Shown one piece after another: positions 32,330 through 41,039 of a stretch of 64,000 bases of DNA. The stretch is from Rhodococcus ruber. Lineage in GTDB: Bacteria; Actinomycetota; Actinomycetes; Mycobacteriales; Mycobacteriaceae. The first letter of the stretch is position 1; every line of letters starts with the position of its first letter. Below the pieces are notes generated by a model. It had not been told where the DNA came from and made no database searches. It saw nothing but the letters and a program-made list of their open reading frames with translations. The position numbers were made by a program, and so were the translations under genes. The stretch spans positions 186,001-250,000 of the forward strand of contig NZ_JAPWIJ010000008.1 in the NCBI RefSeq assembly GCF_027270735.1. The letters are read 5' to 3'.

Positions 32330-33718
32330 TCAGTTCGAGGCAGCGCGTACCTGTTCGAGGGCATCGCGTAGCAGCGCCTCGTAGCGGTCCGGGTCGGGTA
32401 CGGCGGCGCTGTTGGAGGTGATGCCGATGGTGACGGTAGTGCCGATGCCGTGCACTCCGTGGGTCAGGCTCATGGCGGGGGAGAGAGCAGGAAAGCCTGC
32501 GGTGAACCGCACGGGGCCGCCACAGAGCGTCAGGTCTGCAGCACCACGCGAGACGCTGGACACGACGGTGTTGCCGGTGACCGTCGGTGGCGTCGCGTTC
32601 GGATCGAACTGTGCGACTCCCCATTCGGCCAGAAATGCCGGCACGTGTAGTTCGACGTCGTCCTGCGATGCGAGTGCCGCCTCCGTCAACGGATGATTCG
32701 CGCGAACTCTGCGGGCGGCCAGGTCGTCCGAGATGAGGAGCATGCGTGTGCGGATGTCCGGTTCTGCGGGGAACAGTCCGACTCCCACGTTGCCGAAGTT
32801 GTTGCGCGTGGGTCCACGCGCACGTCGCGCGAGGGTCACCTCTGCGGCCAGATCGGCCGGAGTGTCGAGAAAGGCTTGCAGTGCAATCGATATGGCGGTG
32901 AGCGCGAACGCGGTGACCGTGGTGCCCTCGGCGTTCAGATCGGACTTCGCGAGCACGATGGTCCGTACGGACGTCCGACCGGTGGGTGCGACGTCGAGGG
33001 CAGTCAGAGCCCGCGACCGAGCAGGCGGCGGGATCGAACCCGAGTCGGTGGCTCGCCCGAGGGCCAGCGCGTCCCGTCGAGCGCGTAGACCGCCGCGAAC
33101 CATGAGCGCCACGCGCAGCGGAAGGACTGCAGCGGCACGCACTGCGGACGCCAGTTCGGTACCGGTGGAACGCAAGGTGCACTCGGGCGCGGGCGGGAGT
33201 CGATGCGTTCCGAAGAGGTCGCGGGCAGTCTTCGATGCCAGTGCCCCATCGGCCGCTGCGTGTGAAAGTTGCAGCACAGCAACAGCGGTCGAGCCCGGAC
33301 CGCCCGGCGCATCGGTGATGTTCGGATACAGGTGCAGATGCCACACCGATTTGTTGGGGTCGACCTGATTGTCGAAGGAGTTCGCGATCGCAGCGAGGCA
33401 CTCCGCCCAGGTGCGCGGTGCCGGGTGAACGGTGATCGTGTCGGTACCCGGGTGTGCGTCCGTCCACCGGGGATAGTCGAGGCCGAGAGGTGCCTCGGTG
33501 ACGTGTCTGCGCAGTACGTCGATGCGGGCGCTGCGTTCGAGCAGTCGCACCACCTCGGCATCGAGGTCGTCGGGCCCGGTGTCGAAGCAGTACAGCAGAA
33601 ACTGGTCGCTGGGGATCTTCGACGCCATCCAGTACGCCCGTGCATCGGCCGGGCGCAGATGCATCGGCTCGGGTCGATCGTTGTCGGGGCGATTGCTGTC
33701 GGGTCGATCGCGGGGCAC
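32330..33718 (-). CDS. WS/DGAT-like acyltransferase with a variant active-site motif
   Basis: Up to 462 residues; the GTG at 33718 and a Met 18 codons later are both possible starts. The condensation-domain motif His-His-x-x-x-Asp-Gly appears as Ser-His-Ala-Ala-Ala-Asp-Gly, so the first His is lost but the second and the Asp remain. A Pro-Asn-Asn-x-x-Gly-like Asn-Asn-Phe-Gly-Asn-Val-Gly and a closing Leu-Thr-His-Gly-Val-His-Gly-Ile-Gly are present. Relatives make wax esters or triacylglycerol from acyl-CoA, the main storage lipid of Rhodococcus. The change raises the question whether this copy is active. Confidence 0.7.
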   Translation of the reverse strand: MPRDRPDSNRPDNDRPEPMHLRPADARAYWMASKIPSDQFLLYCFDTGPDDLDAEVVRLLERSARIDVLRRHVTEAPLGLDYPRWTDAHPGTDTITVHPAPRTWAECLAAIANSFDNQVDPNKSVWHLHLYPNITDAPGGPGSTAVAVLQLSHAAADGALASKTARDLFGTHRLPPAPECTLRSTGTELASAVRAAAVLPLRVALMVRGGLRARRDALALGRATDSGSIPPPARSRALTALDVAPTGRTSVRTIVLAKSDLNAEGTTVTAFALTAISIALQAFLDTPADLAAEVTLARRARGPTRNNFGNVGVGLFPAEPDIRTRMLLISDDLAARRVRANHPLTEAALASQDDVELHVPAFLAEWGVAQFDPNATPPTVTGNTVVSSVSRGAADLTLCGGPVRFTAGFPALSPAMSLTHGVHGIGTTVTIGITSNSAAVPDPDRYEALLRDALEQVRAASN

Positions 33719-33912
33719 AAGTCGAAGCCTAAGCGCCGCAGCGGGGCCGGGCGGGTTACGAACTGACCGGTTCGGTTCTGTGAACTCTCACCACGACGGG
33801 CCGAGGACTTCTTCGATTGCCTCGGCGATTACTCGTCGTGTCAGCGTTAGCCTGGGTCAATGCATCGCCTCGACCTCCGTCCGCGACGCCGTGAGATTGC
33901 ACGGTCGGTGTC

Positions 33913-35265
33913 GTGACGCCCCGAGTTGCTTCGGGCTATCGGGCGGGTCTGCGTTCCTCGACCAACGCTGCCGCCTCCGCCGACTACGTCACCGACATCT
34001 CCTATACGGAGTACGGCTCGGCGGCCTGCACCCTCGGGGTCGCGTCGGACGACACCGTCTTTCTCGCACCTGCCGTCACCGTCGACGGGATCGGTGTGTT
34101 GCGGTCGTCGGACTTCGGAAAGTCTTGGCGCGCATCGGTTCCGGAGGGCATGCAGAAAGGTGAACGTCGGCCGTATCTGTACTTCGACGATGTCGACGAT
34201 CGTCTGTTTCTGCATGCCGGCCGATTCGGCGCGGCACCACAGCACCTGTTTCGGACGGGATTCGTTCTCGGGGTCAGCGACGATCGAGGCGAGACCTGGC
34301 GCATCCGAAAAGTAGCGTCCAAAGCCAGAATGAACGCGAAGATATTTGCCGGCCCACGAAATTCGAGCAGTGGGAGAGTGACGTACCTTTCTGCTCCGAC
34401 GCCGTTCGCACTGCGTGTACGACCGCTGATCAACGTGACCCGTCAGGTGATCTGGCGGTCCTACGACGGCGGCGTGAAGTGGGAGGTGGCCGGCGGATTC
34501 GACATCGATCCGAAGAACATCCCCGGTCTGCCGAGTCGCGAGTACGTCACGTTCGGCAAGGGCGTCGTCGGCCCGGACGGAACGGTCTACATCGGTGGCC
34601 GCTACGGTCGACGGTTCGCTGTGGCAGTCAGCCACGACGAGGGTCTGACCTGGGATGTCCGCATGGTCCCCGGGTCGGCACTGGCGAGGTACCACAACCC
34701 ACTGCATTTTCTGTTGCTCGGTTCGCGCTATCGGCTGCCGGAGTCGACGGCCGTCGACGACGAGGGAAACGTCTACGTGGTGTGGCCGGATCGCGACGGA
34801 GTGCTCCATGCCGCCTGGTCTTTCGATGGAACGGTGACCTGGTCGAGGCCGGTGGTCGTCTCCGCGCCCGGAGTGCGCGATGCTCGCCTCGGCGCTATCA
34901 CTGCCACCGGGTCCGGCCGAGTGGGAATCGCCTACTACGGGCGTGAGCGAGGGCGCGCGTTCCACGGGTTCATCGCGCAGTGCCGTGACTTTCGCACCGG
35001 CCGCCCGGTGTTCGTCGGTGGCAAGTACAACGAACCCGACGCGCCACTTCTTCCGCACGGCTTCTGCGGCGGCGTCAAGGACTTCGCGTTCGGGCGCTCA
35101 CTCGACGACATCGTTCGGGTGCACTTCGCCCCCAACGGTGACCTCGTCACGGGAGCCGTGATGAGGATGCGGGGCAGAAACCGGCAGCGTCCCTGGGCGG
35201 CGCGTTCGGAACGCACCGAGATGCAGGCAGTACTCGGACGGCTGGGCCGAGTCATCGGAGTCTGA
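33913..35265 (+). CDS. BNR-repeat (sialidase-like) beta-propeller protein
   Basis: A 450-residue protein starting with GTG. At least four Asp-box repeats of the Ser-x-Asp-x-Gly-x-x-Trp type are seen: Ser-Ser-Asp-Phe-Gly-Lys-Ser-Trp, Ser-Asp-Asp-Arg-Gly-Glu-Thr-Trp, Ser-Tyr-Asp-Gly-Gly-Val-Lys-Trp and Ser-His-Asp-Glu-Gly-Leu-Thr-Trp, with a weaker fifth. This makes a propeller like sialidases and other exo-glycosidases. The Arg triad of true sialidases was not traced, so the activity is open. No clear signal peptide is present at this start. It ends at a strong terminator. Confidence 0.7.
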   Translation: MTPRVASGYRAGLRSSTNAAASADYVTDISYTEYGSAACTLGVASDDTVFLAPAVTVDGIGVLRSSDFGKSWRASVPEGMQKGERRPYLYFDDVDDRLFLHAGRFGAAPQHLFRTGFVLGVSDDRGETWRIRKVASKARMNAKIFAGPRNSSSGRVTYLSAPTPFALRVRPLINVTRQVIWRSYDGGVKWEVAGGFDIDPKNIPGLPSREYVTFGKGVVGPDGTVYIGGRYGRRFAVAVSHDEGLTWDVRMVPGSALARYHNPLHFLLLGSRYRLPESTAVDDEGNVYVVWPDRDGVLHAAWSFDGTVTWSRPVVVSAPGVRDARLGAITATGSGRVGIAYYGRERGRAFHGFIAQCRDFRTGRPVFVGGKYNEPDAPLLPHGFCGGVKDFAFGRSLDDIVRVHFAPNGDLVTGAVMRMRGRNRQRPWAARSERTEMQAVLGRLGRVIGV

Positions 35266-35271
35266 ACAACG

Positions 35272-35305
35272 AAAGGCCCTGCAGCGCATGCGCTGCAGGG
35301 CCTTT
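35272..35305. terminator. Bidirectional terminator, 34-base perfect palindrome
   Basis: AAAGGCCCTGCAGCGCA (35272-35288) pairs exactly with 35289-35305, giving A-runs and T-runs at both outer ends. It lies between the converging BNR and secreted-protein genes and would stop both. Confidence 0.85.
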
Positions 35306-35316
35306 GGGCTTCGATA

Positions 35317-35344
35317 TCAGGCGACGTTGATCAGGCGACGTTGA
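35317..35344. repeat. Tandem 14-base duplication at the end of a secreted-protein gene
   Basis: TCAGGCGACGTTGA occurs twice in a row. The second copy carries the last codons and stop of the secreted-protein gene, and the first lies just beyond the stop. It looks like a recent slip duplication. Confidence 0.6.
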
Positions 35345-36128
35345 TCAGGCCGACGGTGGGGAAGAAGAAGCAGCTCTTGTCGGTGCCGTCGAGCCCCTTG
35401 TGGTTCACCGTGCCGAACACCGCCGCAAGGACGGTTCCCGATCCCGTTTCGACGGGTACGGCGCGCGCACCGGCAGCGGGCAACGCATTGAGTGCGTCGA
35501 CCACGAAGGGCCGGGCAATATCTGTGAACTGAGCCGGGATGCCGGAATTGGCGAGGATCGAGTCCGCGAGAGTGGTGACCAGCCCACCGAAGTCGGCGAA
35601 GCCGCCCTTCAGTGTGTTGACGTTGAACCAGGCGACCTGCATTCCGGTCTTGTCGGCCGAATCGTTGACGATGCCGGCCGGGACGAACGCGAACATGGTC
35701 TCGCCCTTGTTCACTGCGTTGAGTTCGGGAATCGGCAGCGGAATGGGTGCCTTCAGTTGCGGCCACGGGCCCGCTGCTCCGCCCGCGACACCCGGGACGA
35801 TGCCGAGGGGTGAGGCCCCCGTTGCTGCGCAGTTGATGGCCGCAGTCGGGTAGAAGAACGGGGTGATGCCGAAATCGGTCAACGCCTTGTTGGCTGCGTT
35901 CAGCGCGGCGAACGGATCGGTGCTCGCGTCCTCGGCGACCGGGGTGCGTGAGTCGGCGATGGCGTGTGCGGCCTCGAGAGATGCACCGCCTTGACCCTGC
36001 AGTTCGGCAATTGCCTGGGCCAGCGGATCTGCCGGTGCCGGCTCCGCTGCCGCGGTAGCGGGAATTGCGAGCAATGCCGCGCAGGAGAGCGCGAGCGCGC
36101 CCGCCAGACGGCTGAGGCGACGAGACAT
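35331..36128 (-). CDS. Secreted protein, paralogue of 37991-38860
   Basis: A 265-residue protein. The ATG at 36128 has AGGAGT upstream and begins a signal peptide that ends near Ala-Thr-Ala-Ala-Ala-Glu. The mature part is Ala/Pro-rich at first, then has Ala-Trp-Phe-Asn-Val-Asn and a C-terminal Cys-Phe-Phe-Phe-Pro-Thr-Val-Gly. The second paralogue ends in Cys-Thr-Phe-Leu-Pro-Thr-Ile-Gly and has Thr-Trp-Leu-Asn-Ile-Asp, so both belong to one family. One more Cys near residue 107 could pair with the terminal Cys. No activity is known to me. Confidence 0.75.
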   Translation of the reverse strand: MSRRLSRLAGALALSCAALLAIPATAAAEPAPADPLAQAIAELQGQGGASLEAAHAIADSRTPVAEDASTDPFAALNAANKALTDFGITPFFYPTAAINCAATGASPLGIVPGVAGGAAGPWPQLKAPIPLPIPELNAVNKGETMFAFVPAGIVNDSADKTGMQVAWFNVNTLKGGFADFGGLVTTLADSILANSGIPAQFTDIARPFVVDALNALPAAGARAVPVETGSGTVLAAVFGTVNHKGLDGTDKSCFFFPTVGLINVA

Positions 36129-36221
36129 GTGTGACTCCTGTGACTGATGTGGCTTATGTTGCGGTTGCGGTGATATCACCACACATCATCTCGACGTCAC
36201 AAGTTCTGCCGGAATCCGTTG

Positions 36222-36263
36222 TCCAATCGAGACGGTCCAATCGAGACGGTCCGATCGGGACGG
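36222..36263. repeat. Three tandem 14-base repeats before the TerD stop
   Basis: TCCAATCGAGACGG occurs at 36222-36235 and 36236-36249, and again with two changes at 36250-36263. They lie between the secreted-protein gene and the terD-like gene, 14 bases from the terD-like stop codon. Confidence 0.65.
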
Positions 36264-36276
36264 TCCATGAACAAGT

Positions 36277-36855
36277 TCAGCCCACGTCGATGCCGAAGTC
36301 CCGAACGATTCCTTCCAGGCCCGATGCGTAGCCCTGGCCGATGGCGCGGAACTTCCATTCGGCACCGCGGCGGTACAGCTCACCGAACACCATGGCGGTT
36401 TCGGTGGAGGCATCCTCGCTGAGGTCGAAGCGGGCGAGCTCGCGTCCGTCGGATTTGTCGACGACGCGGATGAATGCGTTGACGACCTGACCGAAGTTCT
36501 GCCCCAGGGCGTCTGCGTTGTGAATGGACACCGGGAAGACGATGGAGTCGACATCCGGGGTCAGTGCCACCAGGTCCACATCGATGCTCTCGTCGTCGCC
36601 CTCGCCTTCACCGGTGCGGTTGTCGCCGGTGTGCTCGATGGCGCCGTCGGGGGAGCGCAGGTTGTTGTAGAAGACGAAGTAGAGGTCGCTCAACGCCTTC
36701 TTGGTGGTGCCGAGGCCGATGGCGCTGGCGTCGAGATCGAAGTCGCCACCGGTGGTGGCGCGGACGTCCCAGCCCAGTCCGACGGAGACAGCAGTCAGGT
36801 TCGGTGCTTCCTTCGTCAGCGAGACATTTCCACCCTTGGCAAGAGTTACGCCCAT
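36277..36855 (-). CDS. TerD-family calcium-binding stress protein
   Basis: A 192-residue protein. I chose the second ATG (36855), nine bases from AGGAG, as most TerD proteins begin Met-Gly-Val-x-Leu-x-Lys-Gly-Gly. Calcium-site acidic motifs are seen in Asp-Phe-Asp-Leu-Asp-Ala-Ser and Gly-Asp-Asp-Glu-Ser-Ile-Asp-Val-Asp. The end has [13 protein letters not shown]. The family is linked to tellurite and other chemical stress resistance; many actinobacteria carry a copy away from a ter operon, as here. The true physiological role is unknown. Confidence 0.9.
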   Translation of the reverse strand: MGVTLAKGGNVSLTKEAPNLTAVSVGLGWDVRATTGGDFDLDASAIGLGTTKKALSDLYFVFYNNLRSPDGAIEHTGDNRTGEGEGDDESIDVDLVALTPDVDSIVFPVSIHNADALGQNFGQVVNAFIRVVDKSDGRELARFDLSEDASTETAMVFGELYRRGAEWKFRAIGQGYASGLEGIVRDFGIDVG

Positions 36856-37083
36856 GTCCATCCACTCCTTCGCGCGTTCTTTCTGTGCATCGTTCTACCC
36901 ACCCTATTCATGCCCCCGTCCAGGGTGCCCGAGTTGCCGAAGTGGTGCCAGAGGGAAGGGCGTCGGGTGTGAGCTGTGGGGCTGGCGGTACCGATGGGAT
37001 TGTGGTGGGATACGACAAAAGATCACAAACTAGCAGTGGTAGTGCAGTTCTGCGAGTAGGCGCGCCGCGGCGATCGAACGACA

Positions 37084-37833
37084 ATGGAGATTTCTGTGCA
37101 GGTTTCGCGACGTGAGCTGTTCAAGTACGCCGCCGCAGGGTCCGCTGCCGCCGTCGGACTGGTTGCGCTGGGGACGGCAACCGCGCACGCGGACGCCGGA
37201 CTGGGAACCCTCGTCGACTATTCGGGCGGGGTGCCGTCGGCCTCGGCGATCAAGCAGGCCGGTCACCGCGGGGCGGTGCGGTACGTGTCCGATCGCCGAC
37301 CCGACGCGAACTGGATGATCGGTAAGCCGATGCGCAAGTCCGAGGCCGACTCACTCACCTCCGCCGGGCTGGAGGTGGTCTCGAACTACCAGTTCGGCAA
37401 AGGAAAGAGCTCGGATTGGCGTGGTGGGTACGCAGCCGGCGTGAAGCATGCCGAACGCGGCCTCGAGCTCCACACGGCTGCCGGCGGCCCCGCGGACCGC
37501 CCGATCTACGCGTCGATCGACGACAATCCCTCCGCGGTGGAGTTCGCGACTCTGATCGCTCCGTACATCCTGGGTTGGCAGTCGGTGATCGGGGCTGAGA
37601 ACACCGGCATCTATGCCAATTCACCCACCATAGAATTGGCCTCGGTAGCCGGTCTCGGCCAGTGGTATTGGCAGCACAATTGGGGGACACCGAAGGGCTT
37701 CGTTCATCCGGCGGCGCATATTCATCAGATCCGAATCGACAAGGATTCTGTCGGCGGAGTCAAAGTCGACATCAACAATATTCTCAAAGCCGATTATGGG
37801 CAGTGGTCGAAATCTGCCGCCGATATCACCTGA
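37084..37833 (+). CDS. Rv2525c-like glycoside-hydrolase-like protein (DUF1906), Tat-exported
   Basis: A 249-residue protein. A twin-arginine motif (Ser-Arg-Arg-Glu-Leu-Phe) at residues 8-13 is followed by a hydrophobic stretch and a Thr-Ala-His-Ala-Asp-Ala cut region. The mature domain begins Leu-Gly-Thr-Leu-Val-Asp-Tyr-Ser-Gly and has Ile-Tyr-Ala-Ser-Ile-Asp-Asp, with acidic residues placed as in a GH25-like TIM barrel. The related Rv2525c of M. tuberculosis is a Tat substrate linked to the envelope. Action on peptidoglycan or arabinogalactan is likely but not shown. Confidence 0.85.
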   Translation: MEISVQVSRRELFKYAAAGSAAAVGLVALGTATAHADAGLGTLVDYSGGVPSASAIKQAGHRGAVRYVSDRRPDANWMIGKPMRKSEADSLTSAGLEVVSNYQFGKGKSSDWRGGYAAGVKHAERGLELHTAAGGPADRPIYASIDDNPSAVEFATLIAPYILGWQSVIGAENTGIYANSPTIELASVAGLGQWYWQHNWGTPKGFVHPAAHIHQIRIDKDSVGGVKVDINNILKADYGQWSKSAADIT

Positions 37834-37936
37834 ATTACACCGATGTAATTCCGCGCCCACAACTGTCTTTATATGTCCGGCATCAGTCGCATTTCGACTA
37901 TGTGGAAGTCGACCGTCCGAAACATCTTCGAAAGAA

Positions 37937-37971
37937 CTTCGCCCCCGGCTGACGATCAGCCGGGGGCGAAG
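37937..37971. terminator. Bidirectional terminator hairpin
   Basis: A perfect 16-base stem, CTTCGCCCCCGGCTGA (37937-37952) with its complement (37956-37971), and a three-base loop lie between converging genes. There is no long T-run, common in actinobacterial terminators. Confidence 0.75.
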
Positions 37972-37990
37972 TGCGTCGTGTGCGCTCGAA

Positions 37991-38860
37991 CTACGGAACG
38001 TAGACCGTTCCGATGGTGGGGAGGAAGGTGCAGCTGCGAGGTGCGGCAGTCGGGTCTTCCTTCGACTGCGTGGTGATCGAGCCCGATACGACCGACAGCA
38101 CGCGTCCGGGACCGGTGTCGGCGATAGCCGACAACGTTGCCGGGCCGTCGGCGTTGATCTTCGATGCGCCGGTCAGGTCCTGTGTTCCCGAGCGACGATT
38201 GTCGATGTTGAGCCAGGTGACGGTGAGCGGAGCGGACTGCTCGGCGGCGATGGGTGCGGTGCCGAGTGCAGTGAACACGAAGCCTGCCTGGCCGGCGGCC
38301 GGTCCGGGAGGAGGCAACGTGGCCGGGCCCGGTACGGCGAGAGCAGTTCCGACGGAGTCGGCAGTGTCGGAGATGCACCCCTTGCCGAGCGTCGGGTAGA
38401 GGAATTGAGCGATGGCGGGTCCGTCGGCGGGCAGTTCAGGACCGCCTCCGCCGGATCCGTCCAGGAAGGTGATGACGGACTCGAGCAGCGACTTGACCTG
38501 CTCCGGCAGCTGCGCCGTTGCGAGTAGAGCGCGGGCCTGGCTCAGCAGATCTGCGGCCGGAGCGGCTCCTACATCGGCGGGTCCGGCGGCAGCACCGACG
38601 ATCGCAGGCGCGAACGAGGCGAGCGCCTCGATCTCAGCCAGATTGGGCATGGGCTCACCGGGTGCGGGAAGGAACTGAGCGATCAACGCGGCGGGATCGG
38701 CCGGTGCAGCAGGCAGATCGGCGGGCGCCATGGGCACCAGAGGCTGTGCGGATGCGCCGGTCGGCACGACGAGTGCGGCGGCGGCTGCAACGGCAAATGC
38801 CGTAACTACGCGACGCGTTCCGCGGGTACGAAGCACGGTGATATTCCCCATTCTGATCAT
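37991..38860 (-). CDS. Secreted protein, paralogue of 35331-36128
   Basis: About 289 residues from an ATG at 38860; a second Met three codons later is an alternative. A signal peptide ends near Gly-Ala-Ser-Ala-Gln. A long Ala/Pro-rich segment follows, then Thr-Trp-Leu-Asn-Ile-Asp-Asn and the C-terminal Cys-Thr-Phe-Leu-Pro-Thr-Ile-Gly that define the shared family. Cys near residue 158 and the terminal Cys may be bridged. The two paralogues flank TerD and the Rv2525c-like gene. Confidence 0.7.
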   Translation of the reverse strand: MIRMGNITVLRTRGTRRVVTAFAVAAAAALVVPTGASAQPLVPMAPADLPAAPADPAALIAQFLPAPGEPMPNLAEIEALASFAPAIVGAAAGPADVGAAPAADLLSQARALLATAQLPEQVKSLLESVITFLDGSGGGGPELPADGPAIAQFLYPTLGKGCISDTADSVGTALAVPGPATLPPPGPAAGQAGFVFTALGTAPIAAEQSAPLTVTWLNIDNRRSGTQDLTGASKINADGPATLSAIADTGPGRVLSVVSGSITTQSKEDPTAAPRSCTFLPTIGTVYVP

Positions 38861-39089
38861 GACGCGGGCCCCGGCGACAGCCGGTGCTCGAGGGGTCACT
38901 CTATGTAGCGCGATCCCCGATGTACAGCTGTTGGCGTCGAACCCTCCCCCGTCGCAACTGTGCCAGGGCAGTCTATGTGGTCCACGCTGCGAATTCTCCG
39001 CAGGGCCAAACAATAGCCTGTTACTGGAGTTGTCAGTGTTAAAGGTGATGCAAATGTTACTCGTCCGCCCACGCGGTTAGGGAAGGCCT

Positions 39090-40373
39090 GTGACGACCTA
39101 TAAGCTTCGTTCTCGATATACCGCACCGATACCGAACGGAACCGCACGCACAGTGAACCGACTCGTTCGGCTGGCCCCCGTTCTGTTGGCGATATCGGTG
39201 ATCAGCCGCTTCGTCTGGGCCTTCGTGACGCCGAACGGCATGAACCTCGTCGATCTGCACGTGTACGTCGAGGGCTCCGCAGCGCTGCTGGGCGACAACC
39301 TGTACGACTACACCTACTCGGTGCAGACCCCGGACTTCCCGCTTCCGTTCACGTACCCACCGTTTGCCGCCCTGGTGTTCTTCCCACTGCACTACCTGCC
39401 CTTCACTGTCGTCGGCGTCGTGTGGCAGGCCGCGACCATGGCCGCGTTGTTCGCGGTGGTGCGGCTGGCACTGTCGATGGTCCTGGGTGAAAGGCGTGCC
39501 GCCGAACCGCGCTGGGTGCGGATCGCGATGCTGTGGACCGCGCTGGGGCTGTGGTCCGAACCCGTCCGGACAACTCTCGACTACGGCCAGGTCAACGTCT
39601 TCCTGGTGCTGCTGGCGCTACTCGCCGTACGCAGCTCGCGGTGGTGGGTCGCCGGCGGTCTCGTCGGCTTCGCGGCGGGTATCAAGCTGACTCCGGCCAT
39701 CACCGGTCTGTATTTCCTGGCGACTCGGCGGTGGAAAGCTGCAGTGTTCTCGGCGGTGGCATTCGCGCTCACGGTCGTGGTCAGTTACGTGGTGCTCGGG
39801 CATCAAGCCGGCACCTACTTCACCACGTTGCTCGGCGACGCGGACCGCATCGGCCCCGTCGGCTCGGTCTGGAACCAGTCTCTCCGCGGAGCCCTGAGCC
39901 GGATCGTGGGTGAAGACGTCGGCCAAGGACCGCTGTGGATCGCCGCCGCAGTGATCGCCGTGGTCCTCGCTGTCCTGGCATGGCGGGCACTCGACCGCCG
40001 CGACTACCTGGGAACCCTGGTCATCGTCCAACTCCTCGGCCTGTTGGTCTCGCCCATCTCGTGGTCGCACCACTGGATCTGGGTGATTCCGATGGTGATC
40101 TGGCTGGTGCACGGACCACTGCGAGGCATCGCCGGAGCGAAGGTCGTCGCCGGCTACTGGCTGGTGACGATCACGGTGGGGGTGCCGTGGTTGCTGAGTT
40201 TCTTCCAGGAATCGATCTGGACCATCCCTCGTCCCGGCCTCGAGGCCTGGGCCGGTGCCGTCGACGTGATCGGATCTGCTCTGTTCCTCGGCTGGGTCGT
40301 CTACGCGGGAAGAGTCAGGAAGGACCAGTCAGCGAGTCGATCCGACGCGCCAGATCCACATCCTTCTGTGTGA
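39090..40373 (+). CDS. pimE: PimE, alpha-1,2-mannosyltransferase (GT87, polyprenyl-phosphomannose dependent)
   Basis: A 427-residue membrane protein with about ten hydrophobic segments, starting with GTG behind AGGGAAGG. The first external loop has Val-Asp-Leu-His-Val-Tyr with Asp55, the position of the essential Asp in mycobacterial PimE, and then Phe-Thr-Tyr-Pro-Pro. PimE adds the fifth mannose to AcPIM4, committing it to AcPIM6. Its neighbours (pterin dehydratase, mutT2, typA, lpqW) match the Rv1159 locus, which supports this over other GT87 members. The 3' end overlaps the convergent dehydratase gene by 59 bases. Confidence 0.85.
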   Translation: MTTYKLRSRYTAPIPNGTARTVNRLVRLAPVLLAISVISRFVWAFVTPNGMNLVDLHVYVEGSAALLGDNLYDYTYSVQTPDFPLPFTYPPFAALVFFPLHYLPFTVVGVVWQAATMAALFAVVRLALSMVLGERRAAEPRWVRIAMLWTALGLWSEPVRTTLDYGQVNVFLVLLALLAVRSSRWWVAGGLVGFAAGIKLTPAITGLYFLATRRWKAAVFSAVAFALTVVVSYVVLGHQAGTYFTTLLGDADRIGPVGSVWNQSLRGALSRIVGEDVGQGPLWIAAAVIAVVLAVLAWRALDRRDYLGTLVIVQLLGLLVSPISWSHHWIWVIPMVIWLVHGPLRGIAGAKVVAGYWLVTITVGVPWLLSFFQESIWTIPRPGLEAWAGAVDVIGSALFLGWVVYAGRVRKDQSASRSDAPDPHPSV

Positions 40374-40599
40374 GACCGCCGGCAGAGTGCGTCGAGAGCG
40401 TGAACGTGAGCGTCCGCCACCTGATGTCGATATCGGGGTGATGATCCGCCTCCTCGGCGGCGTCGGCCACGCGGTTCACCACCTCGATCGCTGCCGGGAA
40501 CGAGGCCAGTTCGACGGTTCGCGTCAGGGATTTTTCCTGCACCGTCCAATCGGCGAGCTGGGCGTCGTCGATGTCGCGGTCGGTCAGCAGTTCGGTCAT
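40315..40599 (-). CDS. Pterin-4-alpha-carbinolamine dehydratase
   Basis: A 94-residue protein matching the family in length. The active-site run Glu-Glu-Ala-Asp-His-His-Pro-Asp-Ile-Asp is followed by Trp and Thr-His-Ser-x-Gly-Gly-Leu-Thr, the standard motif. It dehydrates 4a-hydroxy-tetrahydropterins. Mtb has the same gene (Rv1159A) after pimE. It is 14 bases from the divergent mutT2 start. Confidence 0.9.
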   Translation of the reverse strand: MTELLTDRDIDDAQLADWTVQEKSLTRTVELASFPAAIEVVNRVADAAEEADHHPDIDIRWRTLTFTLSTHSAGGLTQKDVDLARRIDSLTGPS

Positions 40600-40613
40600 A
40601 GAAAGATGGTGGC

Positions 40614-41039
40614 ATGTCCGGTACCCCTACCGCTGTGGTTGTCGCAGCCGCGTTGATCGAGAACGGCCGTCTGCTGCTCGCCCAACGAACCCGTCCGCCA
40701 GAGCTGGCCGGCCGCTGGGAACTGCCGGGCGGCAAGGTGGAGCCGGGGGAGTCCGAGGACGCGGCGCTGGCGCGCGAGCTGCGCGAGGAACTGGGAGTCG
40801 AGTGCTCGATCGGTGCGGCGCTGAGCGGCGATGTCGAGCTCCCCGGCGGACTGGTGCTTCGTACCTACCGGGCGGCGCTGGTCTCGGGAACCCCTGCAGC
40901 GCTGGAACATTCGGCTCTGCGCTGGGTGGACGCCGAGACGCTGCCGACGGTGGATCTGGTCGATGCGGACCGACTCTGGCTGCCGGACCTGCAGGAAATT
41001 CTGCTCACTTCGCCCGAGCGGTCTTCAGACCTTTCTTGA
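40614..41039 (+). CDS. mutT2: MutT2-like Nudix pyrophosphatase
   Basis: A 141-residue protein with a full Nudix box from Gly40 (Gly-Lys-Val-Glu-Pro-Gly-Glu) to the Arg-Glu-Leu-Arg-Glu-Glu-Leu-Gly end near residue 61. Leu-Ala-Gly-Arg-Trp-Glu-Leu-Pro-Gly just before it is typical of the MutT branch. It removes oxidised or methylated nucleotides such as 8-oxo-dGTP or 5-methyl-dCTP. Gene order matches Rv1160. The end overlaps the small convergent gene by 35 bases. Confidence 0.88.
   Translation: MSGTPTAVVVAAALIENGRLLLAQRTRPPELAGRWELPGGKVEPGESEDAALARELREELGVECSIGAALSGDVELPGGLVLRTYRAALVSGTPAALEHSALRWVDAETLPTVDLVDADRLWLPDLQEILLTSPERSSDLS

Noticed and set aside
31962-33467. 501-codon minus-strand frame overlapping the WS/DGAT-like gene
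   Set aside because: It is in another frame of the same strand and is His/Arg/Ser-rich, while the WS/DGAT frame shows a coherent domain.
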